Below are positions 35,880 through 46,040 of a DNA stretch of 64,000 nt, piece after piece. Within the stretch, counting starts at the first letter, position 1, and each line of letters begins with the position of its first letter. Where the stretch lies: the NCBI GenBank assembly GCA_035235625.1, contig CP141148.1:8675001-8739000 (forward strand), read 5' to 3'. A program made the translations under genes and the position numbers. The DNA comes from Saururus chinensis (lineage: Eukaryota; Streptophyta; Magnoliopsida; Piperales; Saururaceae). The notes beneath the pieces are model-generated. The model was given only the letters and a program-made list of their open reading frames with translations. It was not told the DNA's origin and did no database searches.

Positions 35880-36445
35880 ACCTTCTTCTCCAACTTTGGC
35901 GGTGACAGTGGCAACCCTACTCTCTTCTCCCCTCCTCTTTTTTTCTGATTGGATCTAGCCTTTCATGCAGCCAACTGTTGCTAGCTATGGCCACGACCAG
36001 ATTTGGCATGGGTGCGACTTTGCACCAATTTGTTGTTAAAGATGCTCCCGCCCTCGATTGCCACATCAAACCTCAATGACACCTGAACCCAATAAAGTCC
36101 ATGCTTGCTCTCACCATCTCCTTGGTGTGGTTCCAAGTCCCATCAAACACAATCAAATTAATAATTTATTCCTCTCTGACATACCCTAAGGGGAATTGAT
36201 GAAGTATAGTGAGTGGGTGTAGGGGAAATGGTGAGGAATGGAAGGGAAGAGGTAGAGGGCGTGGGGGAAGGGGAGGGAGGAGAGGTTGAGAGCAAGTCAA
36301 GGAGGGTGGAGGACTCATGGCGGCGACAAGCAATGGTCTAGCCGCAATGGAGGCATATGGACAAGATAGGAGTGGTGGAAAGCCGTTGGCAAAGCTCGTT
36401 GGGGTGGTGAAGGACGACGAGTTGGGTGACTATGTGAGGGACTCC
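35880..36445. repeat. Unclassified dispersed repeat, copy 2
   Basis: Shares the GCTCGTTGGGGTGGTGAAGG region with 7431-7927. A G/A-rich stretch at 36.19-36.31 kb precedes it. No gene recognised. Confidence 0.4.
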
Positions 36446-39170
36446 TGTAAGATCTCTAATTTATTTTTCTTTTTAATTTATGTGAATTTGTTTGTTTATT
36501 GGTTTAATTTAATTTTTGGGGTAATGGGTTAGTTTAATTATAACTTTCTTAAGGTTTAATTTTATTTTAAAAATATTAGTGTCAAGCTTGATTCACACAA
36601 TTTTCTACCATGAGACCCACGTCCGTGTGGGATGATGTGCTACCCATTTTGGTTGCCAACCTTCTTTTGATTTGTCTAACTGGGATTGGGTGTGATTAAA
36701 TTCGTTTTTGAGTTAAGAGTGTACTTAAATGGTAACTTAAGGCCTTTTTACCAATTTTCCAGCCCAACAATTTAATTCTCAGTTTATAAATCATACTATA
36801 AAAAGAAAAACCCTAGCCATTTTTCAAATGGGGAATAGCTAAAAATAGAATGAAGATGAAACTCTACCCCTATTTCCCACAGGAGAAACCCTTTGTAAGG
36901 TAAGGCATTCCCCCTTAATCACCACTTAATCTTTCAATTTTTATCTTAATCATTTCAATCATCACTTTTCCTATTTAGATTCTTAGTCTTCTTCCATCAA
37001 AATCATGTTTTTAAATCCGATTTAGAACCATAATTAGGTTATTTTTTTGTATTTAATCTGAGGAGGTTTTGAATCTATCATCTTCTAAATTGATTTGAGT
37101 CCATTAATTAGTTTTGATTAAAATTCACCAAAAGCCCTAATATTTTGTAAGATTTCTTGAGGTTGAAGCTCGTTCAAAGAATTCACAAGCTTGATAGGAG
37201 TATGGGGTTTTCTTTCTAAAAGGTTTTTGTCCTTCAAATGTTATTATTGTGGGTTTCTTTGAACTTTTGATTCATCTTGATGTGTAATGGTAATTTACTA
37301 AAAATATGTGATATATGGCTGTTTTTGTATGTTTAAACATGAAAAATGTTAGATTTATCACATTTTAAGCTCATGTAATCATTATATGAAGTTTCATGAA
37401 ATTTTAGAAAATTTTATTAATTTTTAGAAGAATTCCAGTTCAGTTTCGTGAGGTAGAAGATGACTATTTTGACAGTTCTATTTTGACCGTTCAATCACCC
37501 TGTGGGCCAATTGAACAACCAGTCGTTCGAATGGGATGGCAGGTTATTTGAACGACCAGCAGTTCAAACGGGCCATCAAGCCGTTCAAACAACCAAATAG
37601 TTCTTTATTTTGGATTCATAACTATGTTTCAGATACTTTTACTTTGAGTTTTGCTCTCAAATTTTTTTTAAGAATAGATTATCATGTCTAGATTATATTC
37701 CTATATTTTAGATTTTTTTGGAATAATATTTATTTTTTATATTTTTGTAACGTGTTGTGTAGTAAAACAGTGCTCCATTTCCGTGTTTAGAAGCATGTTT
37801 AGGGGTAAAAAAATATAATTTTTAATTCATTCTTTTTAAGATGAATTGATATATATTTTATGAGCATGCTATGAAAAATTAAAGTTGTTTAGAGCACAAT
37901 AAGATAAGGGCATAGTCATAAATTTGAAGGTGGATGATTTTGGCAGAACTTCATAGTCTCATTAATTAAATGAAAAAAATAATTATTGGTACTTATTTTT
38001 ATATGAGATTTATTTATATGTTAATTAAGACTATGATGTAGGTCTCAATCAATTTTTACAGTGATTGGAGTTTATTTTCTATTTTTTAAAAATGTACAAG
38101 TTGCATGTAGTGATTATGTTAAAACATCTACTTAAGCTAGTATGGGATAAATGAACATATATGTAATTTTAAGTGGTATTTTGATAATTTATTTATATTT
38201 ACTCCATAATTTTAGTAGATTATGACTATGATGAATTATGAATACTTGCACATCTCACATTAATTATATATGAACCATGTTCCACATGTTTTAGCTTAAA
38301 TATGAGCACGTGCATGTATGTATATTTTACTCATGCTTATATGATTTTATTTGTTATAAATGGATTATATTTCATGTATATTAGGAGTGATTAGAATAAG
38401 TTTACCTATGCTTGTATTTATTAAACATTATTCATGGATGTATCATGTCACATGTATCATGAGAATGACTTATAAGTAAATATTACTCGTGTTTGACATG
38501 ATTAATTGATTTGATATCTTAGTATTCCGGATTAACAATATCAGAAGTCTATCGAATTGGTTTTACGTCAATTGGATGAGGTTTGATGTTCCTTTGATGA
38601 CAGGTTTCTTCCTTAAGTGAGAAGAGCAAAATGTTATAATGAGTTAAATCAATGAGTATTCATGGACATAAGAATTTAGGTTGGTTAGTCCATGTGTACC
38701 TGCTTACTAGGGGGTACTTTCCCCATTGAAATTTACCCATACATTCCTAATTTTTCTTTTTAAAAATTCAGACTTCCTTGTTATAATTTTCAGGGTGAGC
38801 ATGTCTGTTTGTGCTTCGGCCAAAATAAGCATAGTTGTTTTCTTTATTGTGAGACATTTACCTGATTATTTATGCATGTGTATGGATTATAATGTTCATT
38901 GACACAGTTTGTGCGAGGACAATAATGCTTATGTTACACATAATATATATGAAAATGTAGGATAGAATGTAATTTGACACACTTGATTATGCAGGGTAAA
39001 TGTGAATGCTGATGATTTCTTCGTACATGATGTGAATAAACTATGAAACTTAAATAATTGTACAAAATATGCATGTGGGTATACGGGTTAATATAGAGCT
39101 TGTGCATATTATTAATGATCATTGTGATCCAAAAAATAATGCGCGGGCGCATACACACACACACAGGAAA
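36446..39170 (+). mobile_element. Long LTR-like relic, relative of 23662-27924
   Basis: Starts TGTAAGATCTC, has a TATA-like ACTATAAAAAG at ~36.80 kb, then a leader and a CCTTAATCACCACTTAATCTTT stretch that aligns with ~24.61-24.64 kb. No coding domains; the right end is unclear. Old. Confidence 0.45.
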
Positions 39171-39179
39171 TAATTAATA

Positions 39180-39356
39180 TGAGCCCGGGCTCACGCACAT
39201 CGGCGTGCGCCCGGGCTCATTGGGCCGTCAGATGTATATCCGATGGCCCATCAAACTCACGGGTTTAAATACCCCGTGAATTTGATGGGCCGTCGGATAT
39301 AAATCCGATGGCCGAATGAACTCGGGCGCACACCAGCGTATGTGAGCCCGGGCTCA
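39180..39356. mobile_element. Near-perfect palindromic GC-rich MITE, 177 bp
   Basis: TGAGCCCGGGCTCAC at the left is matched by GTGAGCCCGGGCTCA at the right, and the pairing continues inward through GGGCCGTCAGATGTATATCC / GGATATAAATCCGATGGCC and GATGGCCCATCAAACTCACG almost to the centre. TA flanks both sides (39178-39179, 39357-39358). Inner GAGCCCGGGC copies are also present. No coding capacity. Confidence 0.8.
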
Positions 39357-39360
39357 TATA

Positions 39361-39737
39361 AACTAGACTCATATATATATATATATCATATAAAGTATAA
39401 TAATACACATTACAAAGAAACTTTGTGACGCAAAATAGCCTCGGAGACGAAATCCTCTCAAGAAAAATTAATAAGACCACCATTCAACATCATCATCTTT
39501 ATTAGGGAAGAGTTTTTCATTTTTTTTGTTTTATTCTGACAACAAGTCTAGTGTAAGAAACGCATAAAAGTCATTCATCTACGTGGTATTAACGCTAACG
39601 ATATTAATCTCAAATGTTAAAATTCTCATATATTTCTTATAGTGGGCTCATTATCGCAGTATAGCATTAAAGGTTGCCCTTTGTTAGTTACTTCGTTGGT
39701 TACTGCCTATAATATTAAAAAGAATGGGTCTAACATG
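39361..39737. other. Distal upstream region of peptide-gene copy C
   Basis: AT-rich; includes a short TA repeat at 39.37-39.39 kb. It shares GGGCTCATTRTC-type words with the same place upstream of copy B. No gene seen. Confidence 0.4.
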
Positions 39738-40114
39738 GGGTCAAAGGGAAAGCTACCTAGCAGCCAGAAACTAGACTCGCTAAAAATGGTCTCACATACA
39801 TCTCATCAATCGCATTAATTTTGCAGGTTAAACAAGGAAGTAGGTGCACCATCCACGGGGTGGTCAAGCCCCATTAAATATACATACATATCTGCTGACT
39901 TTACTCGCGAGTCCTCCTGCAAAATGATTTCCCTCACAACTCCAAGACGAACTTCCTGGAAACATGCCATCCGATTCCTATTGGTTTACTGAATAAAATG
40001 GAGCTATCTATCCAACGGTTCAATGCGTTGAGCCTTAAATCCATCAACATCGCAGACCATCGGAGACAAGTCTGCACCAGCTATCAGAATTTGTACTATA
40101 TGGAAGCTCGCATG

Positions 40115-40123
40115 TATATATAA
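40115..40123 (+). promoter_or_regulatory. TATA box of peptide-gene copy C
   Basis: TATATATAA, 57 bp before the ATG, within a block (39738-40171) conserved with copies A and B. Confidence 0.7.
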
Positions 40124-40171
40124 CTCAAGTGGCTGGCTCAACTTTCATTTGTATTTGAGATTAGCAGAGAT

Positions 40172-40633
40172 ATGGGACGATCCTTTACCCTTGCAATCCT
40201 TTTCATTACAGTGCTTTTTGCACCTCCTATAACCCAAGGTAGATAAGTTTATGAGTATGCCGTTTTCCTGTATTTTGATTTTTTTTTACAAGCAGCCATG
40301 TTATATATCTCATGCAGGACTAGGGTGGAGTGGGAAGAAGTACAGTAGAGAAGTAGCCTCTTTAGATACCTCAGAGGTAAATTTCAATCTTCAACCATTT
40401 TCCCTTGGAGGCATTTCTCATCTCTAGCTCTGAATTCAAATCGTCATGGGTCTTCTTAGGAGGAGAACCAGGAAGGAAAGTTTGCAAGAATACTTGGTGA
40501 CTACAATCCACCCAGACCCAGCTGGAACCAGAGATCAGCACCGCTGCCGCCTGACATCCCTCCAGTGCCCCCTTCTGATTCCAAATACTCTCTCCATCCC
40601 GCTTCCCCATGGGAGGCAGAAGCACCTCCTTAA
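40172..40633 (+). CDS. Small secreted peptide precursor, copy C (99 aa, three exons)
   Basis: Paralogue of 13875-14351 with the same exon lengths (67, 59 and 174 bp): 40172-40238, 40318-40376 and 40460-40633, GT-AG introns of 79 and 83 bp, total 99 residues. Signal peptide MGRSFTLAILFITVLFA then PPITQ. Exon 2 reads GLGWSGKKYSREVASLDTSE. Exon 3 reads EENQEGKFARILGDY, then NPPRPSWNQRSAPLPPDI and a Pro/Ser-rich tail ending WEAEAPP. Exon 1 differs from copy B at one base and intron 1 only by a 2-bp indel, while exon 3 differs at about one base in five, mostly changing amino acids. The GDYxPPxPSxN core is kept, suggesting it is the functional peptide, possibly released and Tyr-sulfated. No known family matches exactly; function unknown. 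Confidence 0.72.
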
Positions 40634-40697
40634 TGAATTAGGATGCTCTCTTTTGTTGCTGCAAATAAAGGTAGAATGTCTCATTAAAAAATATATA

Positions 40698-40796
40698 CTC
40701 CCGTCCCACATTAATAGCTCTATTTAACTTTTTAAAATAAATTAATTTTAATTTATTTTAAAAAATTAAATAAAGTTATTAATGTGGTAGAGGGAG
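40698..40796. mobile_element. MITE, Stowaway/mariner-like, 99 bp
   Basis: CTCCCGTCCCACATTAATAGCT at the left; right end read inward CTCCCTCTACCACATTAATAAC; TA duplicated on both sides. Copy B has the empty site. It lies just after the stop codon of copy C. Confidence 0.85.
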
Positions 40797-40876
40797 TAAA
40801 TAATATCTTTAGTTTGATGCATATGTGTGTAATAACAAGTACATTGGACTTTTTGATACTTGATATATTACAAATA

Positions 40877-41060
40877 TTCCCTCCTTTCCGTATTAATAGT
40901 TACTTTAAAAAAAATAATAATTGTTATTAAATAGTAAAATAAATTTATAATATTTTTTTTCATGTACCCAATTAATTAAATTGAATAAAATAAAATAAAA
41001 TTATTAATATGAAATAAACTTTTTTGTCAAAATAGAGCTATTAATTTAAAACGGAGGGAA
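40877..41060. mobile_element. MITE, Stowaway/mariner-like, 184 bp
   Basis: TTCCCTCCTTTCCGTATTAATAG at the left; right end read inward TTCCCTCCGTTTTAAATTAATAG; TA on both sides. The copy B flank aligns across this point without it. Confidence 0.85.
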
Positions 41061-41257
41061 TATATCTCAGTACTTTCTAATACTTGCTAATAAGAAGAAA
41101 AAAGGTCTATGTTGAAGTGTATGTATAAGGTTAGATATGAATGAGGGCAAAATATGTGATACGATTATGATTAGTTACTGCAATAAGGGAAGAAGACTCA
41201 ACAATCTTTTTAAAAGAAATGAAGGAAACTTAGCCATCCCATCAATTGACCAATCTT

Positions 41258-43072
41258 TTAAGAATGTAAAGGGGTCATACTTAAGATATAAATTAACAGA
41301 GCAGATAAAAGTGCGGAAATTATGTGATGGAACCGAAACATTGTTGCCGAATTGCATGGAGTATCAGTCCCACTAAAGCACCTTCTCTTCTGCTTGAGTC
41401 CTTTACCACCTTCAAGAACATGGGTAAAGTTCTTCTGCCCACTGCTAAACAAAACACACCAAAGAAAAGAGCCCTTGTGTCCGCCTTTGAATGCGACTCC
41501 AACCTCAGTGAATTGCTTACTACGGATCACAGAGAGGGTTTTGTTATCTGGAACACGGATACCAGAGAAGACCTGAACTGGTTGTAGATACTTAGAGTGG
41601 CATCTCAGAAGTCGACCTTATATAACATCCACAGTTGGCAGTTCTACACCGCAGTTTGGAGCAAATATTTCAGTATCATCATCCTCTGGAGGTTGGCAAA
41701 TTATAGCATCCGAGCCACTGCAATTTCCTTCACATTTCTGTATGTATTGCAAAGCCATGCACCCGAGACCAGGGTTATTAAATAGTTTTGGTAGTTTGTG
41801 AGCCGTTCTGTTCTCGTTAATGGCGTCAACTAGCTCATCAGCTGGGTTTCCTAAAAGAACACATATACAGTAATTAATAGAACAGTGCTTATCACTTGTA
41901 GAAAAAAATGAAAAGTCTATAATCATTTGGTAATTAGCATCGGATTATACATCTTACATCCAAAGTAAAATCCATGAAGTATGGAAAAATGCCAAATGAT
42001 TGTAAATGTGTTTTTTTATAAAAAATTTACAATATGTGGACTATTGGTGTGCACATTACATTACGAGATCATAGAAGTTTGCACAAGTCCCTATCTGTTT
42101 GTAGAAGAAAATCTTCTGAGAACCATAATATGGTACAATAAAATACTACTCCCATATGCCAGTTGAAATCTCCTTCGACTCGTTAGACCTTTATTTGTCC
42201 TGAATTTCTTATCACCCCATCCTGTTGATGGATAGAAAATCAATAGAAGAAAGTTATGACAACTTGCCAAAACCTTCATCATGATAAAACACAAAAAAAT
42301 TTCATTGATTTGGCTGCAACTAAATGCTCATTATAGAGATATATTCAATCGATAAACCTCATGTTATCAACTTCTAATCCCTAACTTCTAAAACATTGGG
42401 AAAAATACACTAATTGTTAATCTCTAAACCAATTCGCTACACTAAATAATACACAGAGGGGGTAGGGGAGGAAGATGATGAGAGTTGAGCTAAAAGCAGA
42501 GTTATCTGTAAAATTGATTTGTCAACTGGATAAAATGGTACGAATGAGAATTGAGATGTTTACAATAGATAAAACATAATCTCATCATTATGGTTATGGC
42601 ATTGGAAGACCCTTTGTAGAACATTTACCAAATTTCTAAAGGGTGTTCTTCAACTTCATTAAAATTGATAGTCGGAGCATTTACCAAATTTCTAACGGGT
42701 GTTCAACAACTTGTCAAAATAGATAGTAAAACAATAAAATAAACAAGTAATGGAGTGCCAAATTGTAGAAAAAAATTAATGAAGTGTCAGATATTTAATG
42801 AGGCGAGCAGAGAAACCTGAAAATAGATACTTTTCTCCATGTGATAAAAATCATTACCGAAGAGTGAAGAAAAACCTCAGGAAATACAAGAAACAGTCTG
42901 TGTTTGATCCAAGTACAAAAAATAGCAGAAACTTAACACAGAATTATTTGAAATTTCATTTGGTAAAAAAGAAAGGAGAGTGAATGTAAGTACCATGGAT
43001 GTGAGCTGAATCTGCAGGCACCAACATCATAAGATACAGAAGGAAATGCTTGAAGGCCCAAAGAACTGACAT
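41258..43072 (-). pseudogene. GPI-anchored extracellular protein gene with one in-frame stop
   Basis: Two exons, 43072-42994 and 41850-41258, with a 1143-bp GT-AG intron, would encode 223 residues. Exon 1 is a signal peptide (MSVLWAFKHFLLYLMMLV, PADSA). Exon 2 holds NPADELVDAINENRTAHKL, GLGCMALQYIQKCEGNC, CQPPEDDDTEIFAPNCGVEL, LRCHSKYLQPVQVFSGIR, FTEVGVAFKGGHKGSFLWC, GLKQKRRCFSGTDTPC and a hydrophobic tail HHIISALLSALLIYIL with no basic end, the GPI signal form. Four N-glycosylation sites (NRT, NCS, NKT, NFT) and many Cys are visible. It resembles the small plant family annotated as uncharacterised GPI-anchored proteins (At3g06035/At5g19250 type, from memory). A TAA at 41620-41618, where a Ser codon is expected (DVI-stop-GRLL), interrupts an otherwise clean frame. 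It is a recent pseudogene, a natural null allele, or carries a sequencing error. Confidence 0.72.
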
Positions 43073-43610
43073 TATAGACAAGAACATCAAATGACGGGTA
43101 GAACTACTGTACCTCCGCTCACCAACAACTTTCTATGAAGAAGTGGGCAAGAATTTGGAAAAAGTGGGATCAAGTGATCAAGTTTACCTTGCTGCCTGTT
43201 TAAATTAATGACTAATATATGAGTCAAAGGAAATGGAAAGTGGAAGATAAGAGTGTAAAATCTATGTTGACGATTTAATTAGATACACAAACCTCCATTT
43301 CAGGAACAATGTTTCTTTAGCTTTCCACCAAACTAGTCCTTTTCTTTGTCGTTTGTTTTTTCAATAAGCGCTTCCTTCGGCTAAAGCCTGAGAGTGCATG
43401 CCAGAGATAAAGTGCCGCGCTTAAAAAGAAGAGAAGGGACAAAATAATTCAAAGCTGCAGACTTGCAGATGAAACCATAGGGCAGTGGGTCCGATCAGCC
43501 GTGTGGCGAGGCCCCTGTTCTATTACTTAACGAAATTTATTGCCGCCGAGAGGCTGTCGCTCATATTTTTGAATTAGAGTGAGATTGTGATATGTCATAT
43601 TATGATATTG
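43073..43610. other. Upstream region of the GPI-protein gene; no gene seen
   Basis: Mixed-composition spacer including a plausible promoter for the minus-strand gene; no TATA box I would defend. Confidence 0.4.
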
Positions 43611-44536
43611 TGGGGTTGTAAATAAATTAGCCCAACCCGGCCCGGCCTAAAAATTAATGGGCTTTAGCTTTAAAAAATAAGTTGTGAGTTGGGTCGAGTT
43701 TTAAATATAAAAGCAGGGGCTTAAATGAAATAAAAAAAAATCTAGTCCGGTCTACAATAAATGAAGTTCATTGTGTTGGTCATTACCCAGCCTAACCAAT
43801 TTTTTAACTCAGCCTACCTCTCTCAAATCTCATATTCAGTCCCAACTCCCATATAAAATAGAAAAAAACCTTAACTCTTCAGCCTCCCTCTCATTCATTC
43901 GGTCATTTTACTTATGTGTGCTCTCTCCTGTCTCAAATTCCCATCTCACTGGCTCAAGTCGTGACTCCACTGGTAGTAGAGGGAGTACATCAAGATATGG
44001 CGCCATTGATGGCTCGTGTTGAAATAGGAGAAAACTATCTAGTTTAAGGACTCGCACATCACCCGAGCATCCAGGCCCCGCAGTATCATCCCTATTACCA
44101 CCCACCTCACAATCAAGGGGGCGAAGGATATCCTCAACAAGCAGTTCTCTTTCAAGCTCTCCACCACCATGTATTTCATTATTAACTCTGACAAAGAAAA
44201 AGAGGAGTGAATCAACTCCATTAGCAAATCTATTGTCCAATACTCCCGATATGTGATAGATTCCAAAGTTGTTGATTATAATGTTAAGTGAAATAGATGA
44301 CAAAATTGAGTGGTCGACAAGAGAGGACAAGACTGATTTTTACCTTCGATAGTCACTTATTCTCCCGTCAGTGAAGAAAGCTCGTGGCCAAGCCCAGCTT
44401 GACCCGTATATCGAGTCAAGGCAACTTTTTATTTGGGAGGTTAGGGCTGGGTCGGGCCTTTTATTTGTCATTCATTTTTAGGGCCGGGCCGGGGCCTACC
44501 CCTAGCCTACCATGGCCCAGCCTGCTTGCAGCCCTA
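43611..44536. mobile_element. hAT-like non-autonomous element, ~926 bp
   Basis: The left end TGGGGTTGTAAATAAATTAG and the right end read inward TAGGGCTGCAAGCAGGCTGG are imperfect inverted repeats of plant hAT form, each followed by GC-rich GGCCCGG words. I could not confirm an 8-bp target duplication. The interior has no intact transposase. Confidence 0.5.
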
Positions 44537-44873
44537 GTTGTGTGAGGAGTGATGGCCAAATGGTGAAGACCAAAGAGCCCCAGTACATACGGTGCTCACT
44601 ACAAAAAGAATAACATTTTCTTGTATTTTATGATAGGCTCGATGACCAACCTACATGGCTCAGGTACAAAAGGGGGATTCGGTCTTATATATATGCAAGG
44701 AAGGTAATAAAAAAGAAAGAAGATATGTACTATGTTTGGAGCCCTTGTAAGGGGCTCAGAACTACAGGGGCTTAGAAAACAGGTCACACTATATGTTCTC
44801 TTAAAAAAATACACTTTTATGTACACTATTACTTATACTATCTTTTCTTTTTGAAAAAATATTATTTTTTAGG

Positions 44874-44963
44874 TCTCACATTATTGTTCTATTTAATTTT
44901 TAAATAAATTAATTTTAATTTATTTTAAAAAACTAAATGAGGCTATTAATATAGGAGGAGGGA
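44874..44963. mobile_element. Degenerate MITE of the same TA-flanked family
   Basis: The interior AATAAATTAATTTTAATTTA matches the 40698-40796 MITE, and the right end reads ATTAATATAGGAGGAGGGAA. The left end has decayed. Confidence 0.5.
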
Positions 44964-45189
44964 ATTATGAAAGGATTAACCCAAAGATACAGCTATAAGG
45001 AGAATTTTGGCCCAATTATGTAGTATAATTGGCATTACTCATTTAGGAAAATAAAACTCTTCCTTTATTTGAGTAATAGATCATGGTGTACCAAAACTAT
45101 GATAAATTTTTTAAGAAAAAATATCTATTTTTAAGTAATTTTCTAAAATAGATTTATGTCTAAAAAATATAGAAAAAGTGCATAGGTCT

Positions 45190-46040
45190 TGTATATTTAT
45201 CAAAATAAGATTGTGCACATGTATTGTCACACAGGTAGTAGCAAAAGACTTAATTACTCCACTCTTCTTCTAGTTCAAGTGTATTTACAAACCGAACTAC
45301 CTCCCCTCTCTTCTACTAGTTTAAGTCTATTTACAAACCAAATTACCTCCCTTGTGCCTTATGTTCCTTCTCCTACTCCAGCTTCAACTCCCATCACTCC
45401 ACCTCCTCTACCTCCAACTCCACCTCCACCTTTTTTTTTCTCCTCCTCATTTTCTCAATCTCCTCCTCCGCCTCATCCTCCTCTTTCCTCCCTTAACTTT
45501 AAACCATATGAAGAAACAAGGAAAATAAAGATAATTTACAATTGGCAATTGGCAATTGTCAAATTATCAATTGTAAATGTGACGTGTCATTAATAGATGT
45601 TTGAGTTTTGTTTATGGAGGTAAAAGCTCAAATTCATGTTAAAATAAAATTCAATATTCTTTTTAAGTAGTTTAAGATATTCATAAGTTTATTTTTATAA
45701 TTGAATCTTATAAAGAATAAACAACTTTTTAACTGGCTTGATGACTAGTTTGTAGCTATTTCCCACCATATTATAATCATGAAGATGAAGGGGAGAAGCC
45801 AGAGGCAAAGGTGATGCAGATGAGGAGGAAAGGAGAAGGAGATGGAAGAAGAGGTGGAGGAGGAGATAAAGAAGGAGGAAGAGGTGGTGAAGTTGAAGTA
45901 AGAGACATAGGGGAGGTAGTTTGATGGGCAAATAGATTTGAAGTAGAAGAAGAGGAGGGGTAATTAAGTCTTTTATTGCCACATGTATAGCATTTCATAT
46001 GCATGTCTACTTTTATAAATATGGAAAGCTTGTGCACAGT
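45190..46040. repeat. Large CT-rich foldback (inverted repeat) of ~850 bp
   Basis: The left arm (~45.19-45.49 kb) and the reverse complement of the right arm (~45.78-46.04 kb) align through AAAAGACTTAATTACYCC, TTCTTCTASTTCAA, AACTACCTCCCCT and a CCTCCTCC-rich stretch. The spacer is ~290 bp. Frames rich in Pro/Ser on opposite strands come from the CT-rich arms and are not genes. Confidence 0.7.

Noticed and set aside
36317-36532. 71-residue frame starting MAATSNGLAAME
   Set aside because: It crosses from an unclassified repeat into the start of an LTR-like sequence; no homology and no conserved frame in the related copy at 7.5 kb.
44590-44610. CACTACAAAAAG, similar to a CACTA transposon end
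   Set aside because: No matching inverted end or target duplication was found; a short word like this occurs by chance.
45189-45593. Proline/serine-rich frame that could be read as an extensin-like gene
   Set aside because: It is one arm of a large inverted repeat; the matching frame on the other strand at 45777-46037 shows that both derive from CT-rich sequence.
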